From positions 248,001 through 312,000 of the forward strand of contig NZ_JAVDSL010000002.1 in assembly GCF_031455295.1 (NCBI RefSeq): a DNA stretch of 64,000 nucleotides, in the 5' to 3' direction. Source of the DNA: Leifsonia sp. 1010. Lineage in GTDB: Bacteria > Actinomycetota > Actinomycetes > Actinomycetales > Microbacteriaceae. Under the pieces are notes generated by a model, which did not search any database, was not told the DNA's origin, and saw nothing but the letters and a program-made list of their open reading frames with translations. The first letter of the stretch is position 1; every line of letters begins with the position of its first letter. Made by a program: the position numbers and the translations under genes. Positions 1-9,789 of the stretch are shown here, in pieces.

Positions 1-22
1 GGTGGTGGCGCGTGGCGACTGA
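1..22 (+). CDS. C-terminal end of an upstream gene (partial, possibly DUF58 family)
   Basis: Only the last few codons would be present: in the frame read from base 2 the codons give VVARGD and then TGA at 20-22. The following transglutaminase gene starts at 12, inside this frame, which is the usual overlap between a DUF58 protein gene and the TgpA-like transglutaminase gene in actinobacteria. The identity is inferred from that neighbourhood only; nothing in seven codons can prove it. Confidence 0.3.
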
Positions 23-2279
23 GTCCGTCGCGTTCCCCGTCGCTCGCGTCGGCGTGCGGCGCCGGGTCGGCTATTGGCGCATCACCGGCGCTCTCGTGCT
101 GCAGGTGGTGGCGCTGAGCTACGCGCTCTCCGGGCTCATCCAGGGCATCGGCTGGTGGTTCGCGCTCGTGGCGACCGCCTCGCTGTTGCTCGTCACCGGG
201 GCGGGGCTGCGCAGCCTCGGCGTCCCGAAGGGCGTCGTGCCCGTGCTGCTGCTGGTGGAGTCCGCGGCGATCATGACGGCGGCGTTCGGCCGAGGCTCGG
301 GTCTGCTCGGCGTCATCCCCACGCCGACGACCGTGACGAACTGGCTGCAGTACCTCCAGCAGGCGATGCTCTCCATCTATCAGCAGGGCACTCCGGCGGA
401 GGCGCTCCCCGAGTTCCTGTTCCTCGTCGTCGGCGGCGGATGTCTGCTCGCGCTCATCCTCGACACGTTCGCGGTGGCCATCCGGACGCCGGCCTTCACC
501 GCCGTGGGCATCGCCGCGGTGCTCGTCGTGCCGGGCGCGCTGCTCGGCGACGGGCTCGACCCTCTTGCCCTCGCCGCGTCGGCGGCGGCGTACCTGTGGC
601 TGCTGCGCTGCGACGTGCGCAGCAGACGCCCGGGCACACCGCGACCGGGAGCCGCGCTGTCCGTCGGCGCCTCGGCCGTGACCATCGCGGTCGTGCTCGC
701 CGGGACGGCGCCGGGCTTCGACCAGGGCGGTGCCACCTCCTTCACCGCCGGGGGCATCTCCATCGGCGGCACGGTCACGCCGCTCGTCGACCTCGGCAAG
801 GACCTCCGCCGCCCCGCCGCGGTGCGTGCCCTCACCTATACGACGACGGCGGCGAACGGGCAGTACCTCAAGCTGGCCTCTCTCGACCAGTTCACCGGAT
901 CCGTGTGGAAGCACCGGGAGCGCGACACCAACCGGCTGAGCGACGGCGCCAAGATCGGACCGGTCGCCGGACTCTCGGACACCGTCAAGACGACGAAGAT
1001 CACGACCACGGTCGCGATCGACAACATGACGAGCCGCTGGCTGCCGACGCCAGCACCCGTCCAGTCGGTGAAGGGGTTGAACGGGACCTGGTCGTGGGAC
1101 CCGGACGACCTCACGATCGGCGGCATCAACTCGACGACGCAGGGGCAGAAGTACACCGCGACCAGCCTCCTGCTGCAGCCGACAGCCGACCAGCTCAAGG
1201 CGGCGGGCGGGTTCGTGCCGGTGGAGGTGCAGCGCGACCTCTTCCTGCCGCCCAACCTGCCGTCGATCATCGAGGACTCCGCGCTCACCGCGACGAAGGA
1301 TGCGATCACCGAATACGACAAGGCCGTCGCGCTGCAGGACTACTTCCGCGACAACAGCTTCGTGTACTCCACCCAGACCCCGCTGAAGCAGGGATACGAC
1401 GGCGACGGCGCTCGGGTGATCGCGAAGTTCCTCGAGACCAAGAGCGGGTACTGCGTGCACTTCGCCTCGGCGATGGCGCTGATGGCCCGCACCCTGGGCA
1501 TCCCGTCGCGCGTCGCGGAGGGCTACCTTCCCGGCGCGACCAGCGGAGGGACGGCCACCAACCCGGGCGAGTACACGGTGACGAGCGACGACCTGCACGC
1601 CTGGCCCGAGCTGTACTTCGCCGGCGTGGGCTGGGTGCCGTTCGAGCCGACGGTCGGCCGAGGGACGGTCCCGGACTACACCCGGCCGCAGACCGACCCC
1701 GCCGCGGCGCCCCCGAGTTCGGCCGCCACCTCCAGTTCCGCACCGCGGGCGCTCGTGCCGACCGACCCCGCCAACCCGGCCGGATCGGCCACCTTCACCC
1801 CGACCTCGGGAGCCCAGCCGCTCGCGACCGGGATCGGCGTCGCCCTCCTCGTCGTCGGCGTCTTGCTCATCCCCGCGGTCTGGCGCAGGATGCGACGGCG
1901 CAGACGGCTGCGCGAGCTCAGCGACGAGTGGGGCGGAGCCTCCCTCGTCTGGGACGAGTTGCGCGACACCGTGCGCGATCTCGGCTGGACGGCGCCGCCG
2001 ACGGAGACCCCGCGCGTTTTCGCCGGCCGGGTCGCCGCGGCGGTGGCCGGAACGCCGGCGGAGGATGCGGTCCTCCGGCTGCTCGGCGAGCTCGAACGCG
2101 ACGCATACGGACCGCCGAGCCGGCGGTGGGCGGGCGGCCTCTCCGACGACCTCGAGTCGGTGCTCTCCGCGCTGGAGGCCCAGGCCGGGCCGGTGCTGCG
2201 GACGAAGGCACTGCTCATTCCTGTGTCCTTGCTGCCAGCGGGCTGGCCTTCCGCCGTCCGTCCCCGTGGAGCGGCGTAA
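12..2279 (+). CDS. Transglutaminase-like membrane protein (TgpA/DUF3488 type)
   Basis: A 755-residue membrane protein. The first ~230 residues hold several hydrophobic segments. They are followed by an extracellular region and a transglutaminase-like core with the catalytic Cys at about residue 481 (GYCVHF) and the His at about 529 (DDLHAW). A Ser/Thr/Pro/Ala linker, one more membrane segment (around residue 610) and a cytosolic Arg-rich tail follow. This is the layout of the TgpA family, usually encoded after a MoxR ATPase and a DUF58 protein. The substrate is unknown; a role in peptide or protein cross-linking or cleavage outside the membrane is inference. The GTG start overlaps the end of the preceding frame, suggesting translational coupling. 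Confidence 0.85.
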   Translation: MATESVAFPVARVGVRRRVGYWRITGALVLQVVALSYALSGLIQGIGWWFALVATASLLLVTGAGLRSLGVPKGVVPVLLLVESAAIMTAAFGRGSGLLGVIPTPTTVTNWLQYLQQAMLSIYQQGTPAEALPEFLFLVVGGGCLLALILDTFAVAIRTPAFTAVGIAAVLVVPGALLGDGLDPLALAASAAAYLWLLRCDVRSRRPGTPRPGAALSVGASAVTIAVVLAGTAPGFDQGGATSFTAGGISIGGTVTPLVDLGKDLRRPAAVRALTYTTTAANGQYLKLASLDQFTGSVWKHRERDTNRLSDGAKIGPVAGLSDTVKTTKITTTVAIDNMTSRWLPTPAPVQSVKGLNGTWSWDPDDLTIGGINSTTQGQKYTATSLLLQPTADQLKAAGGFVPVEVQRDLFLPPNLPSIIEDSALTATKDAITEYDKAVALQDYFRDNSFVYSTQTPLKQGYDGDGARVIAKFLETKSGYCVHFASAMALMARTLGIPSRVAEGYLPGATSGGTATNPGEYTVTSDDLHAWPELYFAGVGWVPFEPTVGRGTVPDYTRPQTDPAAAPPSSAATSSSAPRALVPTDPANPAGSATFTPTSGAQPLATGIGVALLVVGVLLIPAVWRRMRRRRRLRELSDEWGGASLVWDELRDTVRDLGWTAPPTETPRVFAGRVAAAVAGTPAEDAVLRLLGELERDAYGPPSRRWAGGLSDDLESVLSALEAQAGPVLRTKALLIPVSLLPAGWPSAVRPRGAA

Positions 2280-2282
2280 AAT
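2277..2282 (+). promoter_or_regulatory. -10 box of a leaderless transcript for DUF177-rpmF-rnc-mutM
   Basis: TAAAAT lies 8 nt before the GTG start at 2291 and overlaps the stop codon of the previous gene. No Shine-Dalgarno sequence separates them, so the mRNA probably begins at or next to the start codon. Confidence 0.55.
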
Positions 2283-2290
2283 AGTCGCTC

Positions 2291-2842
2291 GTGACCCACA
2301 AGAACTCGCCGTACACCGTCAATGTGTACGACCTCATCCGCCGCCCAGGCACGATGCGCGAACAGCGCATCACCATCCCTGTGGCGGAGAAACTCGGCGA
2401 GGGCCTGATCAGCGTCCCAGAGGGCGGGACCATCGATCTCGACCTCCGGCTGGAGTCGATGCACGAGGGGATTCTCGCGACGGGCGACGCCCAGACGACG
2501 GCCATCGGCGTGTGCGGCCGGTGCCTGATCGACATCGAGCAGCCTGTCCAAGTCGATTTCCAAGAACTTTTCGCGTATTCTTCTGACGAAGCTTTCGATC
2601 ATGAGGTTCACGACGACCACGTGGATCTTGAACCTCTGATCAGGGATGCGGTAGTGCTGGCACTGCCGTTCCAGCCGGTGTGCCGGCCGGACTGCCCGGG
2701 TCTCGACCCCGAGACCGGGGAGAGGCTGGCGGATGTACCGGACCGCGAGCCGTCGCAGATCATCGATCCGCGCTGGTCTGCGCTTGCGGCCTTCCAGGCT
2801 TCCGACACCGATGAACCCCGACCGAACACAGAGAAGAGATAG
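2291..2842 (+). CDS. DUF177 (YceD-like) protein
   Basis: A 183-residue soluble protein of the DUF177/YceD family, which almost always precedes rpmF and is thought to act in 23S rRNA/ribosome maturation. Visible family marks are the paired cysteines in CGRC (about residues 77-80) and a second pair in [14 protein letters not shown] near residue 138. These may form a metal-binding site. An acidic stretch (residues ~97-115) separates the two. The gene ends 2 bases before rpmF and heads the operon with rpmF, rnc and mutM. The GTG start is chosen because a TAAAAT -10 box sits 8 nt upstream (leaderless). Confidence 0.9.
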   Translation: MTHKNSPYTVNVYDLIRRPGTMREQRITIPVAEKLGEGLISVPEGGTIDLDLRLESMHEGILATGDAQTTAIGVCGRCLIDIEQPVQVDFQELFAYSSDEAFDHEVHDDHVDLEPLIRDAVVLALPFQPVCRPDCPGLDPETGERLADVPDREPSQIIDPRWSALAAFQASDTDEPRPNTEKR

Positions 2843-2844
2843 TC

Positions 2845-3048
2845 ATGGCCGTCCCGAAGCGGAAGCAGTCGCGCGCCAACACCCACGCCCGTCGTTCGCA
2901 GTGGAAGGCTGAGGTCCCCACGCTCGTCAAGACGATCGAGAACGGCAAGGTCACCTACAGCCTCCCGCACCGCGCGAAGGTCGTCGAGGACTCTGCGGGC
3001 ACCGCCCTCTTCCTCGAGTACAAGGGCCGCAAGGTCGCCGACGTCTGA
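2845..3048 (+). CDS. rpmF: 50S ribosomal protein L32
   Basis: A 67-residue basic protein starting [20 protein letters not shown], the signature N-terminus of bacterial L32, a structural protein of the large subunit. The four zinc-ribbon cysteines of some L32 proteins are absent, so this is the Cys-less form that does not need zinc. The Shine-Dalgarno AGAGA lies within the end of the DUF177 gene, 2 bases upstream, so the two are translationally linked. Followed after 16 bases by rnc. Confidence 0.97.
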   Translation: MAVPKRKQSRANTHARRSQWKAEVPTLVKTIENGKVTYSLPHRAKVVEDSAGTALFLEYKGRKVADV

Positions 3049-3064
3049 TCGTCGCTGACGATCG

Positions 3065-3787
3065 GTGAACGCTGTGGTCGGAGAGAATACTGACCGCACC
3101 GCACTTCTGGAGAAGCTCGGGGTCGACATCGACCCCGAGCTTCTCGAGCTTGCGCTGACCCATCGCTCGTACGCGTACGAGCACGGCGGCATCCCCAACA
3201 ACGAGCGCCTCGAGTTCCTCGGCGACTCGATCCTGGGGCAGGCCGTGACGGTGAAGCTGTTCCGCGAGAATCCTCACCTCGATGAAGGCGAGCTCGCCAA
3301 GCGGCGTGCCAGCCTGGTGAGCTCTGTCGCGCTGGCCGAGGTCGCGCGCGGCATCGGGCTGGGGGAGTACCTCCGACTCGGACGCGGCGAGAACCAGAGC
3401 GGCGGCCGCGAGAAGGCGTCCATCCTCGCCGACACGGTCGAGGCCCTGATCGGCGCCACCTACCTGGATGCCGGGGGCGATGCCGCAACGGCGCTCGTCC
3501 TTCGGCTGATCGAGCCGCTGCTCGACGACCCGGACCGCTTCGGCGCCGCCATGGACCCGAAGACCAGCCTGCAGGAGGTCGCCGCACACCGCGGCGCCGG
3601 ACTGCCGGTCTACACGGTGACGAACTCCGGCCCCGATCACTCCAAGACGTTCCACGCCACCGTCGAGGTGGGCGGCCTCGTCACGGCCACCGGCGAGGGG
3701 ACGAGCAAGAAGCAGGCCGAGATGGCCGCTGCGCTGAGCGCCTGGACGGAACTGACGAGACGACGTGCCCGAGCTTCCCGAGGTTGA
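3065..3787 (+). CDS. rnc: Ribonuclease III
   Basis: A 240-residue double-strand-specific endoribonuclease that processes rRNA precursors and structured mRNAs. The RNase III signature NERLEFLGD lies at residues 46-54; the second acidic metal-binding site is in ADTVEALIGA around residue 125. A double-stranded RNA-binding domain occupies the C-terminal ~70 residues (from PKTSLQE to KQAEMAAA). The length is normal for the family. GTG at 3065 is the likely start, with another GTG 9 bases later also possible. The last 23 bases overlap the start of mutM in another frame. Confidence 0.96.
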   Translation: MNAVVGENTDRTALLEKLGVDIDPELLELALTHRSYAYEHGGIPNNERLEFLGDSILGQAVTVKLFRENPHLDEGELAKRRASLVSSVALAEVARGIGLGEYLRLGRGENQSGGREKASILADTVEALIGATYLDAGGDAATALVLRLIEPLLDDPDRFGAAMDPKTSLQEVAAHRGAGLPVYTVTNSGPDHSKTFHATVEVGGLVTATGEGTSKKQAEMAAALSAWTELTRRRARASRG

Positions 3788-4688
3788 GGTCGTCCGCGCG
3801 GGTCTCGCACCCGCGGTCACCGGCGCGACCATCCTCGGCGTGGAGGTGTTCGAGCCGCGGTCGCTGAAGCGCCACGATCCCGTTGCCGGCGCCTTCGAGA
3901 CGCTGCTCACCGGACGGGTGATGGAGCAGCCGGTCCGGCGCGGCAAGTTCCTCTGGATCCCGCTCGCGGGCGTCCCGCGACGCGCCATCGTGGCCCACCT
4001 CGGGATGAGCGGCCAGATCCTTCTGCGCGAGCCCGGGACCGACGAGGCCGGGCTGCTCCGCATCCGGCTGCACATCGAGCATCCGCTGCACGGCGAGCTG
4101 TGGGTGCATTTCGTCGACCAGCGGATCTTCGGGTCGATGGCGGTCGACTCCCTCGTGCCCACGGCGGACGGCGCGCCGGGCGGCCTGGGAACCGAGGAGC
4201 CGCTCGTGCCGACGCAGGTGACTCACATCGCCCGCGACCCGCTCGATCCCGCCTTCGACGACGCCGGCTTCGCCGCCGCGCTCGCCCGCAAGAACACGGG
4301 CATCAAACGCGCACTGCTCGATCAGACCCTGGTCAGCGGCATCGGCAACATCTACGCCGATGAGGCGCTGTGGGCCGCCCGCATCCACTACGCCCAGCCG
4401 GCGAACTCGCTCAGCCGCGCGAAGGTGCGGACACTGCTCACGGAGGTGCGCCACGTGCTCGAGAAGGCCCTCGCCGAGGGCGGCACCAGCTTCGACGCGC
4501 AGTACGTCAACGTGAACGGCGCCTCCGGCTACTTCTCGCACAGCCTCAACGCCTACGGTCGTCAGGGTCAGCCGTGCCCGCGCTGCGGCACGCTGATCGT
4601 GCGCGAGCAGTTCATGAACCGCGGCTCCCACTTCTGCCCGCACTGCCAGCGGCTGCGGCGGGTGCCGCCTGCGCCGGCCGCGAGCTGA
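3765..4688 (+). CDS. mutM: Formamidopyrimidine-DNA glycosylase
   Basis: A 307-residue bifunctional DNA glycosylase/AP lyase that removes oxidised purines such as 8-oxoguanine. The start is fixed by the invariant N-terminus PELPEVEVVRAGL, where the proline after the removed Met is the catalytic amine and Glu-3 assists. A conserved Lys in RRGKFLW is at about residue 62. The C-terminal zinc finger has CPRC and CPHC pairs around residues 271-294. The GTG start lies inside rnc (23-base overlap), so expression is coupled. Last gene of the operon. Confidence 0.96.
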   Translation: MPELPEVEVVRAGLAPAVTGATILGVEVFEPRSLKRHDPVAGAFETLLTGRVMEQPVRRGKFLWIPLAGVPRRAIVAHLGMSGQILLREPGTDEAGLLRIRLHIEHPLHGELWVHFVDQRIFGSMAVDSLVPTADGAPGGLGTEEPLVPTQVTHIARDPLDPAFDDAGFAAALARKNTGIKRALLDQTLVSGIGNIYADEALWAARIHYAQPANSLSRAKVRTLLTEVRHVLEKALAEGGTSFDAQYVNVNGASGYFSHSLNAYGRQGQPCPRCGTLIVREQFMNRGSHFCPHCQRLRRVPPAPAAS

Positions 4689-4726
4689 CCGCCGCGGCCC
4701 GCGCTCCGATCCTTCGTCGTCGCAGG

Positions 4727-4910
4727 AACGGAGGACATCGTCCCCCGTTCCGCCGTGAACGCCTCCGTTAACCGTCGACACGCCGCTGCGCGACCCGGAA
4801 CACCTCCGTTTCCGCCCTCGCGGCAAACGGAGGCATTCCAGGGCGACACGCCGAGGCCGCACGGAGAACGGAGGCGGCGCGGTGCCCGTACGTCCACGAA
4901 CTCCTCCGTT
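4727..4910. repeat. Cluster of six AACGGAGG motifs in both orientations
   Basis: The gap between convergent mutM and the acetyltransferase contains the octamer AACGGAGG six times in 184 bp. It is on the plus strand at 4727, 4826 and 4867, and as CCTCCGTT at 4762, 4803 and 4903. The copies at 4803-4815 and 4820-4833 form a hairpin with about 13 paired bases and a 4-base loop. No coding frame is apparent. It may terminate transcription from both sides, but the repeated octamer goes beyond a simple terminator. Confidence 0.75.
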
Positions 4911-4925
4911 CGTGTGGGCTAGCGA

Positions 4926-5987
4926 TCAGCCGAGGGTCTTCTGCCAGTGGCCGGTGAGGGCGTGGGGCCGGAAGCCGAAAGCGCGGTTGATGGCCAGCAT
5001 CGGGTCGTTCTCGTCGGCGTTCCAGGTAAGGATGCGGCGGATGTGCGGAGCGCGCCGGCCGAGCTCCTGGATGTTCCGCAGCTTCACCGCGGTGCCGAGC
5101 CGGTGACCGCGGTGCGCGCGTGCCACGAGCGTGTCGTACTGCTCGGCCTTCGTGCCGTCGGCGGGGACCGCGAGCTCGGTGTACGCCGCGATCTCGCCGG
5201 TCGCCTCGTGGACCGCCGCGGTCACGAGCAGCGGTTCACCGCGGGCGACGAGCGTGCGCTCCTGCGACCGCACCCGCTCGCCGTCCCAGTCCTCCGGGTC
5301 GACGGCGATGCCGCTCTGCGGGATGTCGGTCGACATCCGGGCCTTCATCGCCGCGAACCGCTCCAGCAGGTCGTCCGGGGCGGCGCCCCACCACGACACG
5401 AGGCGGAAGCCGTTCAGCGTCATGGTCAGTCCGGCCTCGCGCTCCGGCGGGAGCGGCAGGTGCAGCTCGCTCGACCGCTCGATCTGACCCAGCTGGAACC
5501 CGTGGCGCAGGGCGAAGCGCACATCCCGTGACGTCGCGGGCAGCCCGGCCGTGCCCGCGGGCGCGCGCACGAAACGGTCGGCTCCCTCCAGCGTGCGGAC
5601 GGGGTGCTCCGTGTACGTCGAGACGATCCGGCGGCCGCCGTCCGCGGCGAGCTCCTCGCCCTTCTCGAGCAGCGCGGAGCCGATTCCGCGGCCGCGGAGC
5701 GCAGGGACGACATCGACCAGCAGCGACACCGTCTCCGAGTCCTCATCCAGCGGGAAGATCGCCTCGACCCGGCCGACGATCGCGCCCTCCTCGATCGCCA
5801 CGAAGACGATCCGCTCGACGTAGTCCTGCTCCCGGTACGCAGCCAGTGCCTGCTCGGCTGTCTCGACGAAGTCGTCGTCGCCCCACAGATCGACGACGAT
5901 GCCGTTGAGGATGCCCACCAGCTCCTCGAACGCGGCCGAAGCGGGGGTGCCGAGCTCGTCGGGGATCTCCAGCCGGGTCACACGCAT
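4926..5987 (-). CDS. GNAT family N-acetyltransferase (two GNAT-like halves)
   Basis: A protein of about 353 residues with two acetyltransferase-like halves. The N-terminal half has the acetyl-CoA loop pattern RGRGIGSALL near residue 107, and the C-terminal half has HRGHRLGTAVKLRN near residue 300. Duplicated GNAT proteins of this type are common in actinobacteria; the acceptor is unknown. I chose the ATG at 5987 because GGAGG lies 11 nt upstream. An in-frame GTG at 5999 has the same GGAGG almost touching it and is less suitable. Transcribed toward mutM, with the AACGGAGG cluster between them. Confidence 0.85.
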   Translation of the reverse strand: MRVTRLEIPDELGTPASAAFEELVGILNGIVVDLWGDDDFVETAEQALAAYREQDYVERIVFVAIEEGAIVGRVEAIFPLDEDSETVSLLVDVVPALRGRGIGSALLEKGEELAADGGRRIVSTYTEHPVRTLEGADRFVRAPAGTAGLPATSRDVRFALRHGFQLGQIERSSELHLPLPPEREAGLTMTLNGFRLVSWWGAAPDDLLERFAAMKARMSTDIPQSGIAVDPEDWDGERVRSQERTLVARGEPLLVTAAVHEATGEIAAYTELAVPADGTKAEQYDTLVARAHRGHRLGTAVKLRNIQELGRRAPHIRRILTWNADENDPMLAINRAFGFRPHALTGHWQKTLG

Positions 5988-6079
5988 CCGATCGGACACC
6001 TCCTCGAGCCGTTCAACGCCGAAGGATCAGCCTACCCAGGCCCGCGGCGCGGTGTGAAGGATCCCGCACGGTTTGGTTT

Positions 6080-6108
6080 CGATCGTGTAAATCTGCGTTC
6101 CGATCGTG
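6080..6108 (+). promoter_or_regulatory. Two CGATCGTG direct repeats, possible operator of the liv operon
   Basis: CGATCGTG occurs at 6080-6087 and 6101-6108, exactly 21 bp (two helical turns) apart. It ends 1 bp before the putative -35 box. Each contains the palindrome CGATCG. The position and same-face spacing fit binding sites of a regulator of the amino acid importer; the regulator is unknown. Confidence 0.45.
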
Positions 6109-6109
6109 G

Positions 6110-6137
6110 TTGCAAAACGTTGCGAGCCCTGTATTCT
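6110..6137 (+). promoter_or_regulatory. Probable promoter of livJHMGF
   Basis: TTGCAA at 6110-6115 and TATTCT at 6132-6137, separated by 16 bp, resemble a sigma-70-class promoter. The leader to the livJ start would be about 65 nt and contains a purine-rich GAGAGGCAGAAG ribosome-binding region just before the ATG at 6210. Confidence 0.55.
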
Positions 6138-6209
6138 CAGCACACATATTCGTGGCACGAACCGGCGAAAACGGCGAGTTCGTGACGGATTAACGTCGAG
6201 AGGCAGAAG

Positions 6210-7433
6210 ATGCTACGGAAGAAAGTCACCATCGGTGCGGCTGTTGCAGCGTCAGTCGCACTGTTCCTCGCGGGATGTGCGAACCAGCCGTCCACGGGAG
6301 GATCCACCAACGGCAACTCGTCGAAGGTCGACATCCCGGCGATCACGTCGGTCGATGTCCCCAAGGACGCAGTGCTCCCCGCGGGCGACGGAAAGGCCAC
6401 CTGTCCTGCTGGCCTGACCATCGGCTACGTGGGTGCGGAGACGGGCCCGAACGCCCAGCTCGGTATCAACATCTACAACGGCATCCAGCTGGCCATCGAC
6501 CAGCACAACGAGGCCAACAAGGGATGCCAGGTCGGCTTCAAGAAGTTCGACACCGAGGGCGACCCGAACAAGGCCACCGGCCCGGTCACCCAGGCCGTGA
6601 ACGAGTCGGACATCGTCGGCGTCGTCGGCCTCCCGTTCTCGGGTGAGTCGAAGGCCACCGGCAACATCTTCGAGCAGCAGGGCCTCGTCCACATCACGCC
6701 GTCGGCCACCAACCCGGGCCTGACGCAGAACGGGTGGAAGACCTTCTTCCGCGGCCTCGGCAACGACGCCGTGCAGGGTCCCGCCGCCGCCAAGTTCCTC
6801 ACGGACAAGCTGGAGGCCAAGAAGGTCTACCTGGTCCAGGACGACTCCGACTACGGCATCGGCCTCGGCACCCAGACCTCGAAGGCGCTGGGCGACGCGC
6901 TCGTCGGCACCGACAAGGTGACCACGGGCCAGAAGGACTTCTCCGCGGTGATCTCCAAGATCATCAACGCGAAGCCCGACGCGGTCTACTACGCCGGCTA
7001 CTACGCCGAGGGTGCTCCGTTCGACCAGCAGCTGGTCAACAAGGGCTACAAGGGCACGTTCGTGGCCCCGGACGGCGTGAAGGACGACCAGTTCATCAAG
7101 CTGGCCGGTGACGCCTCCGGCAACGCGTACTTCACCTGCCCCTGCATCCCGGGCGAGCTGATCCCCGACTTCGAGTCCGCCTACAAGAAGCTCGCGAGCG
7201 CCGAGCCGGGCACCTACTCGATCGAGGGCTACGACGCGGCCACCGTCCTCCTCGCCGGCATCGACAAGGGCAAGACGACCCGCGCCGACCTGCTGTCGTG
7301 GGTCAAGGACTACGACGCCGACGGCCTGAGCAAGCACTACAAGTGGGACTCCACCGGTGAGCTCCAGGCGCCGGCCGTCTACGGCTACAAGGTCGAGAAC
7401 GGCAAGATCGTGCCGATCGGCACCATCGGCTGA
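6210..7433 (+). CDS. livJ: Branched-chain amino acid ABC transporter, substrate-binding lipoprotein
   Basis: A 407-residue extracytoplasmic binding protein. It has a lipoprotein signal with the lipobox LAGC (Cys at about residue 23), a Ser/Thr/Gly-rich linker, then a type I periplasmic-binding fold of the LivJ/LivK class (IGYVGAETGP, GVVGLPFSGESKAT, LVQDDSDYGIGLG). It captures the substrate outside the membrane and delivers it to LivHM. Specificity for leucine/isoleucine/valine is assumed from family and operon; other amide or amino acid ligands are possible. First gene of livJHMGF. A strong terminator follows, so it is probably expressed above the permease genes. Confidence 0.92.
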   Translation: MLRKKVTIGAAVAASVALFLAGCANQPSTGGSTNGNSSKVDIPAITSVDVPKDAVLPAGDGKATCPAGLTIGYVGAETGPNAQLGINIYNGIQLAIDQHNEANKGCQVGFKKFDTEGDPNKATGPVTQAVNESDIVGVVGLPFSGESKATGNIFEQQGLVHITPSATNPGLTQNGWKTFFRGLGNDAVQGPAAAKFLTDKLEAKKVYLVQDDSDYGIGLGTQTSKALGDALVGTDKVTTGQKDFSAVISKIINAKPDAVYYAGYYAEGAPFDQQLVNKGYKGTFVAPDGVKDDQFIKLAGDASGNAYFTCPCIPGELIPDFESAYKKLASAEPGTYSIEGYDAATVLLAGIDKGKTTRADLLSWVKDYDADGLSKHYKWDSTGELQAPAVYGYKVENGKIVPIGTIG

Positions 7434-7445
7434 GGCGACACCTGA

Positions 7446-7487
7446 AGGGTGCCGCGGGACACGACGGCCCGCGGCACCCTCGTTTTT
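7446..7487 (+). terminator. Intrinsic terminator/attenuator between livJ and livH
   Basis: A perfect 13-bp stem (7446-7458 with 7468-7480) is followed by TTTTT at 7483-7487. A second hairpin with perfect 8-bp arms (7508-7515 / 7522-7529) lies further on, before livH. Partial readthrough would give much binding protein and less permease. Confidence 0.85.
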
Positions 7488-7549
7488 CGACTACGCTCGC
7501 TTTGCTCGCCGGATCGACGGAGATCCGGCACTGAACCCTGGATGCTCGA

Positions 7550-8553
7550 ATGCTCGAAACCCTCCTCCTTCATCCCGCCCTCGACAGCTCCTGGATCAAT
7601 TTCGACGTCAACGCACTGGTCCAGAACTTCTGGAGCGCAACGTTCGACGGGCTCACCTTCGGCGCGGTCTACGGCCTCATCGCCGTCGGCTACACGCTGG
7701 TCTACGGTGTGCTGAACCTGATCAACTTCGCCCACTCCGAGGTCTTCATCGTCGGCGCCTATGGCGTCGTCGTGACCCTCACGACGCTCGGTTTCGGTCC
7801 GAGCGCGCCGAATCTGAGCGCCGGCGCCATCATCGGGGACCTCATCCTGGCGCTCATCGTCGGTGTGCTGGCCTCGGCCGTCACGGCATGGCTCCTGGAA
7901 CGCGTCGCCTACCGGCCGCTGCGAAAACGCAACGCCCCGCGCCTGGTGTTCCTCATCACGGCCATCGGCGCCTCGTTCGCGATCCAGTACGGGATCTTCC
8001 TGATCCGTGGCGCGAACGCCGAGCCTTCGGTGACCATGTTCATCCCGCAGCCCATCTTCGATGTGTTCGGGACGATCGTGAACAGCCAGCAACTGATCAT
8101 CGTCATCGCGTCTGTGATCCTCATGATCGCGACCGACTGGTTCATCCGGCGCACCCGCACCGGCCGCGGCATCCGCGCCGTCGCGCAGGACCCGGACACC
8201 GCGACCCTGATGGGCGTGAACAAGGAGCGGATCATCCAGATCACCTTCATCACCGGCGGTATCCTCGCCGGCGCTGCGGCGCTGTTCTACGTGATGCTGG
8301 TCCCCTCCGGCGTGATCTACAACGGCGGCTTCATCCTCGGCGTCAAGGCGTTCGCGGCGGCCGTCCTCGGCGGCATCGGCAATGTCCGCGGTGCTCTGCT
8401 CGGCGGTCTGCTGCTGGGCGTCATCGGCAACTACGGGCAGATCCTGCTCGGTGACTCGCAGTGGACGGACGTCGTGGCCTTCGTGGTCCTCGTCCTGGTG
8501 CTGCTCATCAAGCCGAGCGGCATTCTCGGCACCTCGCTCGGAAGGAGCCGCGC

Positions 8554-8557
<4 letters not shown>
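7550..8557 (+). CDS. livH: Branched-chain amino acid ABC transporter permease LivH
   Basis: A 335-residue inner membrane permease with about eight hydrophobic segments and the LivH-type sequence GLTFGAVYGLIAVGYTLVYGV. The EAA-like coupling region RAVAQDPDTATLMGVN, near residue 208, contacts the ATPases. It forms the channel with LivM. No clear Shine-Dalgarno sequence precedes the ATG at 7550, consistent with lower expression than livJ. The stop codon overlaps the ATG of livM (ATGA). Confidence 0.93.
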
Positions 8558-9785
<1,228 letters not shown>

Positions 9786-9789
<4 letters not shown>

